DNA from: an uncultured Clostridia bacterium
GTDB lineage: Bacteria; Bacillota; Clostridia; TANB77; CAG-508
Reading direction: 5' to 3'
Length of the DNA: 11,414 nucleotides
NCBI GenBank assembly: GCA_934149115.1
Contig: CAKPDW010000050.1
Coordinates: 1 to 11,414 of the forward strand
Of the stretch, positions 1 through 6,166 are shown piece by piece. Positions within the stretch are counted from its first letter, which is position 1. Each line of letters begins with the position of its first letter. Under the pieces are notes generated by a model. It had not been told where the DNA came from. It searched no databases and saw only the letters and a program-made list of their open reading frames with translations. The position numbers and the translations under genes are program-made.

Positions 1-32
1 CTATTATAGATGCTGGTTTTGAAGTAAAATAA
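1..32 (+). CDS. C-terminal end of a probable heavy-metal-associated (CopZ-like) copper chaperone, partial
   Basis: Only the last nine codons are visible, reading IIDAGFEVK and then TAA at 30-32. The ending 'I-x-DAG-F/Y-EV' is typical of the last strand of ferredoxin-like HMA metal-binding domains, and the HMA domain of the following CopA contains a comparable 'DKAGFESLG'. The stop lies 13 bases before the TTG of copA, and the copA Shine-Dalgarno begins in that gap, so the two genes are almost certainly co-transcribed. A small CopZ chaperone handing Cu(+) to CopA is the usual arrangement in Firmicutes cop operons. The assignment rests on nine residues plus context; an HMA domain at the end of a longer protein, such as a second ATPase, is not excluded. 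Confidence 0.55.
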   Translation, partial: IIDAGFEVK

Positions 33-45
33 AGGAGAAAAAGTA

Positions 46-2244
46 TTGAAAAAAGTATTATTGAAAATTGGAGGAATGACTTGTAGTGCTTGCTCTAGTG
101 GACTAGAAAAATATTTGAACAAACAAGATGGAATTAAGCAAGCTAGTGTAAATCTTGTAATGAACAATGCAAGCATTGAATATGATGATTCAAAATTGTC
201 AATAAATGATCTTGAAAAATTTGTTGATAAAGCGGGTTTTGAGAGCTTAGGCATAGATGATTTAAAAAAAGAAGAAAGAAAAAAATCAGGAGAAAAAGTT
301 AATCTTATACTGATATCAATTTTTTCAATTTTAATTTTATATATTTCAATGGCACATATGATAGGTCTGCCAGACATTCCTTTTTTAAGCATGATGAAAC
401 ATCCTTTAAATTATGCAATTTTATTGTTGGTGTTGACAAGTATTGTTTTAGGACTTGGATATAATATTTTAAAAAATGGAGTTAAAAATTTATTACATGG
501 AACTCCTAATATGGACACTTTAGTTACGATAGGAGTTTTGGCTAGTTTCATTTATAGTGTTTATGGAACAATACAAATTATTTTAGGGGACACAAGTTTT
601 GTTCATTCTCTTTATTATGAATCATCTGCAATTGTTATTTTCTTTATAAAAATAGGAAAGTATATTGAAGGAATAAATACTGATAAAACTAAAGAGGCAA
701 TTCAAGAATTAATGACAATAACTCCTAATTCAGCAGTTATTGAAAGAGATGGTAAAGAAATTGAAGTTACACTTGATGAAATTGAAAAAGGTGATATAGT
801 TGTTTGTAAACCTGGTGAAAAAATTGCAGTTGATGGAGTTGTTGTTGAAGGAAATTCACATATAAATGAATCTTTTATTACAGGAGAAAGTATTCCTAAA
901 AAGGTTGAGATTGATTCAAAAGTTATAGCTGGCAGTATTAATTATGAAGGAGCAATTAAATATAAAGCTGAAAAAATTGGAAAGGAATCTACTGTTTCAG
1001 AAATTGTAAGATTAGTTGTTGAGGCAACAAATACAAAAGCTCCAATATCGAAACTTGCAGATAAAGTAAGTAGTGTATTTGTACCAATAGTAATTGCTTT
1101 AGCGATTATTACATTTATTATATGGTTAATAATTAGTAAAAATTTTGCAGAGGCGTTAAACAATTTTGTTACTGTTTTGGTAGTTGCATGTCCATGTAGT
1201 TTAGGGTTAGCTACTCCTTTAGCTATTGTTATTGCATCTGGAATCTGCAGTAGGAAGGGAATATTAGTTAAAAATAGTGAAAGTTTAGAAAATGCGCATA
1301 AAGTAAAAACTGTTATTTTTGATAAAACAGGTACATTGACAAAGGGTACTTTAAGTTTTTCAAAAATGTATAATTATAGTTCATTAAGTGATGATGAAAT
1401 TTTAAAGTTCACTGCTAGTGTTGAAAAAAAATCAGAACATCCTATTGCAAGAGCAATAATTGATGAAGCTGAAAATAGAAATATTAAAATTGATGAAGTA
1501 TCTGATTTTAAAGCAATTTCAGGACAAGGAGTCTCAGCTACAATAAAAGATTATAATGTTTTAGTAGGAAATAAGCGATTAATGAATGAATTCAGAGTTT
1601 CTATAGATAATGATGATTCAGATGAATTGGTTAATGATGGAAATAGTATTTTATATGTTAGTATGAATGGAAAACTTGTTGCTTTGATAGGAGTTAAAGA
1701 TGTTATCAAGGAAGATGTTCCTGAAGTTATAAAAAGTTTAAAAAAGAAGAATATTAACGTGGTTATGCTTACAGGAGACAATGAAACAACAGCAAATAAA
1801 ATAGCAAATTTAGTAGGTATTGAAACTGTTATTGCTAATGTTATGCCAAATCAAAAGGCAGAATATGTTGAAAAATTTAAAAAAGACGGAATAGTTATGA
1901 TGTGTGGTGACGGAATTAATGATAGTGTTAGCTTGGTTAAAGCTGATATTGGTGTTTCAGTTTCTTCTGGTACTGATATTGCTATGGATTCTGCACAAGT
2001 AGTTATTATGAATGATAATTTAGGAAGAATTATTGATTTAATTGGTATTAGTGCAAAAACGATACGAAATATTAGTGGAAATTTATTTTGGGCATTTTTC
2101 TATAACGTATGCATGATTCCAATTGCTATGGGTGTTTTTTCAGGTATAGGATTAAATATGAATCCTATGTTAGCAGCACTAGCAATGGTATTTAGTAGTT
2201 TATTCGTAATTTTAAATGCACTTAGATTACGAACTATAAAATAA
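46..2244 (+). CDS. copA: Copper-exporting P1B-type ATPase CopA
   Basis: This integral membrane pump uses ATP to expel Cu(+) from the cytoplasm. It has one N-terminal HMA domain with the metal-binding GMTCSAC (residues 10-16), then membrane helices from about residue 86. The actuator-domain TGES is at 279-282, the intramembrane CPC metal site at 382-384, the phosphorylated Asp in DKTGT at 426-430, the SEHP nucleotide-binding motif at 463-466 and GDGIND at 621-626. The last helices carry YN (686-687) and MxxSS (714-718), which with CPC form the Cu(+) signature of subgroup P1B-1. The length of 732 residues is normal for a one-HMA CopA. The start is TTG at 46, supported by AAAGGAG at 31-37. The hinge after GDGIND reads SVSL where APAL is usual, a mild deviation. 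It probably sits in a copZ-copA operon whose promoter lies outside the window. Confidence 0.96.
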   Translation: MKKVLLKIGGMTCSACSSGLEKYLNKQDGIKQASVNLVMNNASIEYDDSKLSINDLEKFVDKAGFESLGIDDLKKEERKKSGEKVNLILISIFSILILYISMAHMIGLPDIPFLSMMKHPLNYAILLLVLTSIVLGLGYNILKNGVKNLLHGTPNMDTLVTIGVLASFIYSVYGTIQIILGDTSFVHSLYYESSAIVIFFIKIGKYIEGINTDKTKEAIQELMTITPNSAVIERDGKEIEVTLDEIEKGDIVVCKPGEKIAVDGVVVEGNSHINESFITGESIPKKVEIDSKVIAGSINYEGAIKYKAEKIGKESTVSEIVRLVVEATNTKAPISKLADKVSSVFVPIVIALAIITFIIWLIISKNFAEALNNFVTVLVVACPCSLGLATPLAIVIASGICSRKGILVKNSESLENAHKVKTVIFDKTGTLTKGTLSFSKMYNYSSLSDDEILKFTASVEKKSEHPIARAIIDEAENRNIKIDEVSDFKAISGQGVSATIKDYNVLVGNKRLMNEFRVSIDNDDSDELVNDGNSILYVSMNGKLVALIGVKDVIKEDVPEVIKSLKKKNINVVMLTGDNETTANKIANLVGIETVIANVMPNQKAEYVEKFKKDGIVMMCGDGINDSVSLVKADIGVSVSSGTDIAMDSAQVVIMNDNLGRIIDLIGISAKTIRNISGNLFWAFFYNVCMIPIAMGVFSGIGLNMNPMLAALAMVFSSLFVILNALRLRTIK

Positions 2245-2248
2245 AAAA

Positions 2249-2274
2249 TGAAATGATTATTGTTAATCATTTCA
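2249..2274. other. Perfect 11-bp hairpin between copA and tcdA
   Basis: The arms 2249-2259 and 2264-2274 pair perfectly around a TTGT loop, five bases after the copA stop. On the plus strand no T-run follows (the next bases are AAATAAAG), so it is a poor terminator for copA. On the minus strand the same stem is followed by a T-rich run (ATTTTTTATTTT). It may be an mRNA 3'-end or processing hairpin that allows read-through into tcdA, or a terminator for antisense transcription. Confidence 0.5.
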
Positions 2275-2296
2275 AAATAAAGAAAGGGGTACATAA

Positions 2297-3046
2297 ATGA
2301 ATCAGTTTTCTAGAACAGAGTTATTAATAGGAAAAGAAGGTATTGATAAATTACATAATGCAAAAGTGGCTATATTTGGTATCGGAGGTGTAGGTTCTTT
2401 TGTTGTAGAGGGATTAGTGAGGGCTGGAATTGGAAATTTTATTCTAATTGATGATGATGAAATATGTTTGACAAATTTGAATAGACAAATTCATGCTACA
2501 AGAAAAAATATTGGAAAATATAAAGTCGATATGATGAAGGAGAGAATTTTAGAAATTAATCCAGATGCAAAAGTTGAAACATATAAAGAATTTTATATGC
2601 CAGATTCAGAGATAAAAATTTTAGATAATAGTCTAGATTATATTGTAGATGCAGTAGATACTGTGACTGCTAAGATAGAACTTGTTATGCAGGCAAATGA
2701 ATTGAATATTCCTATTATTTCTGCTATGGGAACAGGAAACAAACTTGATCCAACACGATTTGAAGTTACAGATATTTATAAAACTAGTGTATGTCCTTTA
2801 GCAAAAGTTATGAGAAAAGAATTGCGTGCAAGGGGAATAAAAAAATTAAAAGTTGTATATTCAAAAGAAGAACCAATTAAACCATATGCAAGCGAAGAAA
2901 ATAGTTGTAAAAATCATTGTATATGTCCACCAGGAACACGTAGAACATGTATAATAAAAAATCAAATTCCAGGAAGTATTTCATTTGTTCCAAGTGTAGC
3001 TGGATTAATTATAGCAGGAGAAGTAATAAAAGAGATTATAGGTTAA
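2297..3046 (+). CDS. tcdA: tRNA threonylcarbamoyladenosine dehydratase TcdA (ThiF/MoeB/E1-like)
   Basis: This cytoplasmic enzyme uses ATP to cyclise t6A at position 37 of ANN-decoding tRNAs to ct6A. It has the E1-like Rossmann nucleotide loop GIGGVGS (28-34), the acidic ribose-contacting stretch IDDDEI (51-56), LNRQ (61-64, the conserved Asn/Arg region) and the acidic DAVD (118-121). The C-terminal PGSISFVPSVAGLIIAGEV (225-243) is characteristic of TcdA/CsdL rather than ThiF or MoeB. The length of 249 residues suits Firmicutes TcdA. Cysteines lie at 166, 204, 208, 210 and 218; the last four form a tight cluster that could bind metal, although I cannot show this. The start ATG has GAAAGGGG at 2282-2289. 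It lies 52 bases after copA and could be transcribed from it; I saw no clear promoter in the gap. It ends at a terminator shared with smpB. Confidence 0.93.
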   Translation: MNQFSRTELLIGKEGIDKLHNAKVAIFGIGGVGSFVVEGLVRAGIGNFILIDDDEICLTNLNRQIHATRKNIGKYKVDMMKERILEINPDAKVETYKEFYMPDSEIKILDNSLDYIVDAVDTVTAKIELVMQANELNIPIISAMGTGNKLDPTRFEVTDIYKTSVCPLAKVMRKELRARGIKKLKVVYSKEEPIKPYASEENSCKNHCICPPGTRRTCIIKNQIPGSISFVPSVAGLIIAGEVIKEIIG

Positions 3047-3080
3047 TTTGATATTATAATTTTGAATATTCATATCATAG

Positions 3081-3128
3081 AAAAACATTATAATAAGAGC
3101 TAAAAAGCACTTATTATAATGCTTTTTT
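3081..3128. terminator. Bidirectional intrinsic terminator between convergent tcdA and smpB
   Basis: A 12-bp perfect stem (3086-3097 with 3110-3121) continues through one mismatch to two more pairs and a short A-rich loop. A T-run (3123-3127) follows on the plus strand, and an A-run (3081-3085) precedes it, giving a T-run on the minus strand. It can therefore end both tcdA and smpB transcripts. It overlaps the last base of smpB. Confidence 0.85.
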
Positions 3129-3570
3129 AACGCATTTTTCTAAGCATATATCTTTCATCATCTTTCTTTTTTAAATCTTCACGTTTATCAAATAATTTTT
3201 TTCCTTTACCAATGCCTAATTGAATTTTGACTCTTGAACCTTTAAAATAAGCTGATATTGGAATTAGAGAGACACCTTGTTGCTGAACCATTCCAACAAG
3301 TTTATTTATTTCATGTTTATGTAATAATAATTTTCTTGTTCTTAATGGATCTTTATTATAAATATTACCGAATTCGTAAGGGCTAATATGTATTCCATAA
3401 ACTAAAACTTCACCATTTTTTATGATGGCATAGGCATCTTTTAAATTGATTTTTCCATTGCGAATTGATTTAATTTCTGTACCAGAAAGAACGATACCTG
3501 TTTCGATTGTATCTTTTATGTCATAATTTCTGTATGCATTTGGATTTTTAGCAATTAATTTTGTATCCAT
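3127..3570 (-). CDS. smpB: SsrA-binding protein SmpB
   Basis: SmpB binds tmRNA and brings it to stalled ribosomes for trans-translation. The 147-residue protein is full length. It opens with the typical N-terminal strand and IETGIVLSGTEIKSIR (residues 23-38), continues through the basic 'RTRKLLLHKHEI' region, and ends with a positively charged C-terminal tail containing KGKKLFDKREDLKKKD. This tail occupies the ribosomal mRNA channel in known SmpB structures. The ATG at 3570 has GAAAGGA 10 bases upstream. The gene has its own promoter and is not next to rnr or ssrA, its common partners in other genomes. It is convergent with tcdA. Confidence 0.96.
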   Translation of the reverse strand: MDTKLIAKNPNAYRNYDIKDTIETGIVLSGTEIKSIRNGKINLKDAYAIIKNGEVLVYGIHISPYEFGNIYNKDPLRTRKLLLHKHEINKLVGMVQQQGVSLIPISAYFKGSRVKIQLGIGKGKKLFDKREDLKKKDDERYMLRKMR

Positions 3571-3599
3571 AATAAAATAATCCTTTCAAAATATAAATT

Positions 3600-3628
3600 A
3601 TTATAACATAATAAAAATCTATGAACAA
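3600..3628 (-). promoter_or_regulatory. Sigma-A promoter of smpB
   Basis: Read on the minus strand: -35 TTGTTC (3623-3628), a 17-base spacer and a perfect -10 TATAAT (3600-3605). Transcription would start roughly 23 bases upstream of the start codon, just before the Shine-Dalgarno. The -35 is weak but the spacing and -10 are ideal. Confidence 0.65.
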
Positions 3629-3684
3629 TAAGTAGTTATGTATTTATTAAAATTTTAGAAATAGAGTAAAAGCGTTTATAATAT

Positions 3685-3750
3685 AAAAAAGAAGTAGTGC
3701 TTAGTGTTCCTCGAAAAAAGACAATATTAAGAAAAACACAAAACACTACT
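3685..3750 (-). terminator. Long two-part hairpin terminator after the LEA-like membrane protein gene
   Basis: On the minus strand an outer 7-bp stem (3744-3750 with 3693-3699) encloses a 4x4 internal loop and an inner 9-bp stem (3731-3739 with 3704-3712, including two G-U pairs). The apical loop is large. A T-run (complement of 3685-3690) follows immediately. It begins 9 bases beyond the stop codon at 3759, fitting an intrinsic terminator of unusual length. Confidence 0.65.
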
Positions 3751-3758
3751 AAGAAAAA

Positions 3759-4196
3759 TTAGTGACTGTTATTATTTGTTTGAGAAGCATAATACCAAAC
3801 AAGACCAATAATAAGAACAGCAACAACAGCAAGCATTATCCACATCCACATAGTGGCATTGTTTGTGGCAGTAGCTGTAGTATCTTCAGCTGTAGTACGA
3901 GTAGTATTATAGTCTCCAGTTAAATTTTCAGATGTTGAGTTTCCACTATTATCCATAGTGTTTTTAACATCATTTGTTGCATTTTCCATTTTTTCTTTAG
4001 CACCTCTTGTCATATTTTCGGCACCTTCTTTAGCTTTATCAGCAGAATCTTTTATAGTGTTTCCTGCATTTTCAGTAGCATTTTTTACATCATTGCCAAC
4101 ATTATTCATTTGTTCAGTTGCATAAGTAAGAGAACATAAGGAAAAAATAAGAAGAAAAGCAACTAAAAAAAGTATGATTTTATTTTGTATTTTCAT
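3759..4196 (-). CDS. Small exported, membrane-anchored protein with LEA-like amphipathic repeats (unknown function)
   Basis: I do not recognise a named family. From the ATG at 4196 the protein has 145 residues: a signal peptide (about 1-26, hydrophobic core after KIQNK, likely cleavage after TYA), a charged Ala/Asn/Lys/Glu-rich region (27-86), a Thr/Asn-rich linker (87-116), a hydrophobic helix (about 117-136, MWMWIMLAVV onward) and a short Asn-rich tail. NDVKNATENAGN (35-46) is repeated as NDVKNTMDNSGN (75-86). This pattern resembles LEA/apolipoprotein-like amphipathic helices, but that is resemblance, not homology. A longer start at 4220 is possible, but its first codons would contain the GGAGG (4203-4207) that sits six bases before the ATG at 4196, so 4196 is preferred. 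The ectodomain would lie outside the membrane. It follows a terminator, so it needs its own promoter; I found no convincing one. Confidence 0.75.
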   Translation of the reverse strand: MKIQNKIILFLVAFLLIFSLCSLTYATEQMNNVGNDVKNATENAGNTIKDSADKAKEGAENMTRGAKEKMENATNDVKNTMDNSGNSTSENLTGDYNTTRTTAEDTTATATNNATMWMWIMLAVVAVLIIGLVWYYASQTNNNSH

Positions 4197-4259
4197 AATA
4201 TACCTCCATAAATATTTCATAATTTATTTTTAGTATTGACTAAAAAAATAAAAATATAC

Positions 4260-4284
4260 AAAAAAAGCACTTAAAAAGTGCTTT
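4260..4284 (-). terminator. Intrinsic terminator after the Asn/Ser-rich surface protein gene
   Basis: A perfect 9-bp stem (4264-4272 with 4276-4284) with a three-base loop is followed on the minus strand by a seven-base T-run (complement of 4260-4266). It lies 30 bases past the stop of the gene ending at 4314 and separates it from the downstream membrane protein gene. Confidence 0.85.
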
Positions 4285-4313
4285 ATAAAAAATCAAATTT
4301 TTAAATTTTTGTT

Positions 4314-4754
4314 TTATTTTTTCATTCTTATTAAAATTGCTATTGATAAAAAGATTAATAATACTCCAACTGCAATTAAAACAAAAGATAAAGCATTAGC
4401 TATTCCAAAATCTGTATTATTAATGCCACTTGTTGTTGAATTAGGAGATGATGTAGTTGATTTAGCATTAGTAGAACTTTGGTTAGTTACTTTATTTCCT
4501 GAAGCAGTATTTCTTGAAGTGTTGTTTGTTACTTGATTATCTGAATCATCTTCATCAGAAGATGTATTGTTAGCTGTGTTATTAGAAGAATTCTGGCTGG
4601 AATTATTAGAGTTGTTAGAGTTTTCAGAAGTAGTAACATTAGCTTCTTCATCATCATCTGAAATCACAGATGAACTATTAGCTGCAAAAACCATATTTCC
4701 AACAATTAATGTTAGAGCAATAAATAAAACAATTATTTTTTTCAAATTAGACAT
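4314..4754 (-). CDS. Small Asn/Ser/Thr-rich surface protein, signal peptide plus C-terminal anchor (unknown function)
   Basis: I cannot assign a family. The 146 residues show a signal peptide (about 1-24, cleavage near VFA/A), an acidic patch (SDDDEE, 32-37), a low-complexity Asn/Ser/Thr region with a second acidic patch SDEDDSD (66-72) up to about residue 113, a hydrophobic helix (about 119-142) and a basic RMKK tail. This tail resembles a cell-wall sorting signal, but no LPXTG-like motif precedes the helix (the sequence there is INNTDFGIAN), so simple membrane anchoring is more likely. The ATG at 4754 has an AGGA 12 bases upstream, rather far. A candidate promoter lies just beyond the upstream tetR stop. 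The plan is shared with the next gene downstream, suggesting related roles at the envelope. Low-complexity composition makes distant homology hard to judge. Confidence 0.75.
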   Translation of the reverse strand: MSNLKKIIVLFIALTLIVGNMVFAANSSSVISDDDEEANVTTSENSNNSNNSSQNSSNNTANNTSSDEDDSDNQVTNNTSRNTASGNKVTNQSSTNAKSTTSSPNSTTSGINNTDFGIANALSFVLIAVGVLLIFLSIAILIRMKK

Positions 4755-4789
4755 AATTTATATCAATCCTTTCAATACGAATATATATA

Positions 4790-4818
4790 ATCATACACAA
4801 AAATAATAAAAAAGTCTA
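4790..4818 (-). promoter_or_regulatory. Candidate promoter of the Asn/Ser-rich surface protein gene
   Basis: On the minus strand, -35 TAGACT (4813-4818) is separated by exactly 17 bases from -10 TATGAT (4790-4795). It lies in the 68-base gap between tetR and the surface protein gene, so the latter may be expressed independently of tetR. Each element matches the sigma-A consensus only partly. Confidence 0.45.
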
Positions 4819-4822
4819 GTGT

Positions 4823-5383
4823 TTATTTCTGACCATCAAAAATTAATGTAATAATATAATTGCATAAGGCAGTTTCAGAAATTTTACTATTACTTTTTAA
4901 CCACCATGTAATGATTGAAGTGACAGCACCTGCATAAAATTCAGCCATAATTTTTGTAGGAACATCAAAATATTTTCCAGCATTATTTTCTTTTTCAATT
5001 AATTCAGTAATAGATTTTATTACCGAATTATGAAAAACAGTGATAATTCCAGCTGTATAATTATTGTTTAGCATATTTTTAAAAAACAATTTATTTTCAC
5101 CTAAGTAATTTAATAAATGATTGAAAAGATCAGAGTAAAACTCTTTTGCTGTTGAATATTTTTTTGGTTCAAAGTTTTTAGTTAATTCGTTTTCAATATC
5201 GTTGATACAATAATCAAGTAATTCGTATTTATCAGAAAAATGACTATAAAATGTAGTTCGGTGAACCATTGCCAAATTACAAATATCATTAACTCTTATT
5301 GTATCAAAAGATTGTTTACTAAGAAGCTCTAAAAGAGCATTTTTCAATAAATGAAACGTTCTTGTTGTTCGCAAATCACCCAT
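4823..5383 (-). CDS. TetR/AcrR family transcriptional regulator
   Basis: A 186-residue DNA-binding regulator. The N-terminal helix-turn-helix spans about 26-56, with FDTIRVNDIC, then MVHRTTFYSHFSDKYELL (39-56), the signature of TetR recognition and following helices. The C-terminal part (about 60-186) is all-helical with a WWL segment near residue 161, resembling the DhaS-like/TetR_C Firmicutes group, where ligands are mostly unknown. The start ATG has GGAGG at 5391-5395, seven bases away. TetR proteins usually repress a neighbouring gene. Candidates are the surface protein genes downstream on the same strand, or the divergent, now broken, ATPase gene. An imperfect palindrome overlaps its own -35, suggesting possible autoregulation. 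The target and ligand cannot be read from the sequence. Confidence 0.92.
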   Translation of the reverse strand: MGDLRTTRTFHLLKNALLELLSKQSFDTIRVNDICNLAMVHRTTFYSHFSDKYELLDYCINDIENELTKNFEPKKYSTAKEFYSDLFNHLLNYLGENKLFFKNMLNNNYTAGIITVFHNSVIKSITELIEKENNAGKYFDVPTKIMAEFYAGAVTSIITWWLKSNSKISETALCNYIITLIFDGQK

Positions 5384-5425
5384 TATTTAACCTCCAAATA
5401 TTATATAAAATTTTGTTTCTAAACT

Positions 5426-5454
5426 ATAATACAGCTTTTTTCTACAAAAGTAAA
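5426..5454 (-). promoter_or_regulatory. Candidate promoter of the tetR gene with overlapping imperfect palindrome
   Basis: On the minus strand: -35 TTTACT (5449-5454), 17 bases, -10 TATTAT (5426-5431). An imperfect inverted repeat (about 5435-5460; arms TTTTTTCTAC and GTAAAGAAAAA around AAAA, one bulged base) covers the -35, where a TetR dimer could bind. The arms are A/T-rich, so the operator reading is tentative. Confidence 0.45.
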
Positions 5455-5524
5455 GAAAAACTACAAATGTATATGCTAAAAATATTTAAAAATGATAAAA
5501 TAAAAAATTATAAAAGTTATTTGA

Positions 5525-5554
5525 TTGTAAATTTTTTTTAGATTGAGATATAAT
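5525..5554 (+). promoter_or_regulatory. Candidate promoter of the broken ATPase gene
   Basis: TTGTAA (5525-5530), an 18-base spacer and a perfect TATAAT (5549-5554). The expected start point near 5561 coincides with the Shine-Dalgarno GAAGG (5561-5565), giving a very short leader, so this promoter is uncertain. Confidence 0.35.
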
Positions 5555-5572
5555 AATGTTGAAGGCAATAAT

Positions 5573-6073
5573 ATGATAGGAAGAAAAGAATATTTAGATA
5601 AATTAAAAAAGTGGAAAGATAAAGATTTAATAAAAGCTGTAACAGGTATAAAAAGATGTGGAAAATCAACTTTGTTTGAATTATTTATGGAGTATTTAAA
5701 AAGTATTGGAATAGAAGAAAATCATATAATATCAATAAATCTTGAAAATCCAGATAACGACTTTGAAAATTATAAAGACTTATACAAATTTGTAAAACAA
5801 CAAATAAAAGACGAAAATCAATATTATATTTTTCTAGATGAAGTTCAAAACGTGCCTGAGTTCCCAAAAGCAGTAGATGGACTATATATAATAAAAAATG
5901 CAGATGTATATATAACAGGTTCAAATGCATACTTGTTATCAGGAGAATTAGCACCATTATAAGAAATAAATAATCATTATCCTAAGTATATACTTACTAT
6001 GGATATAGACCCAATAGCAGATTTTGACGGAATAAAGAAAATGAATGTGTTAGATTGGTTGATAAATAAATAG
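5573..6073 (+). pseudogene. DUF4143-type AAA ATPase, internally deleted remnant
   Basis: From the ATG at 5573 (GAAGG seven bases upstream) 129 residues read as the N-terminal AAA domain of the widespread 'ATP-binding protein, DUF4143' family. Walker A is GIKRCGKS (25-32), Walker B is YYIFLDEVQ (84-92), and the conserved ITGSNAYLLSGELA lies at 114-127. A TAA follows at 5960-5962. In the same frame directly after it, EINNHYPKYILTMD and then ADFDGIKKMNVLDWLINK run to TAG at 6071-6073; this matches the C-terminal end of the same family as I know it. The central part, normally some 200 or more residues including the rest of the ATPase and the DUF4143 domain, is missing. The simplest reading is a large internal deletion, leaving a non-functional gene. 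Intact members are about 400 residues and their function is poorly defined. A short functional Walker protein cannot be excluded but is unlikely. Confidence 0.85.
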
Positions 6074-6097
6074 GACAATAAAAATAAATTATTCCAA

Positions 6098-6103
6098 TAT
6101 AAT
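6098..6103 (+). promoter_or_regulatory. -10 element of the yhhQ transcript
   Basis: A perfect TATAAT begins 25 bases after the ATPase remnant ends. The expected start near 6110 falls just ahead of the riboswitch stem at 6117, which supports it. No good -35 is seen at 17 bases (ACAATA at 6075-6080). Confidence 0.5.
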
Positions 6104-6116
6104 AAAAAAAGAAAAT

Positions 6117-6152
6117 ATACTAGTTAGTCTACGCCGCCTAGTATAAAAAAGG
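6117..6152 (+). promoter_or_regulatory. preQ1-I type riboswitch upstream of yhhQ
   Basis: A 7-bp stem ATACTAG/CTAGTAT (6117-6123 with 6138-6144) closes a 14-base loop containing CTACGCC (6129-6135), matching the CUACxCC signature of preQ1 class I aptamers. It is followed at once by an A-rich tail (6145-6150) and GG (6151-6152), which can pair with CC at 6134-6135 to form the H-type pseudoknot. The ribosome-binding sequence AAAGAGG (6153-6159) is adjacent, so control is probably translational: preQ1 binding would hide the site and reduce YhhQ synthesis. The downstream gene is a queuosine-precursor transporter, a known target of this class. The loop is about two bases longer than in the B. subtilis example I compared. 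Confidence 0.82.
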
Positions 6153-6166
6153 AAAGAGGTAAAGAA

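Noticed and set aside
3654..3682. A plus-strand TATAAT at 3677-3682
   Set aside because: No acceptable -35 and no plus-strand gene or RNA structure follows; probably chance in AT-rich sequence.
4309..4806. Two plus-strand reading frames opposite the Asn/Ser-rich gene
   Set aside because: Their Leu/Val/Glu-rich translations are the mirror of AAT/TCT/GAT-rich codons on the other strand; they lack ribosome sites, while the minus-strand gene has a signal peptide, membrane helix and terminator.
5543..5572. TTG at 5543 as the start of the ATPase gene
   Set aside because: No ribosome site precedes it, it lies in the promoter -10 region, and family members begin at the MIGRKEYL-like sequence encoded from 5573.
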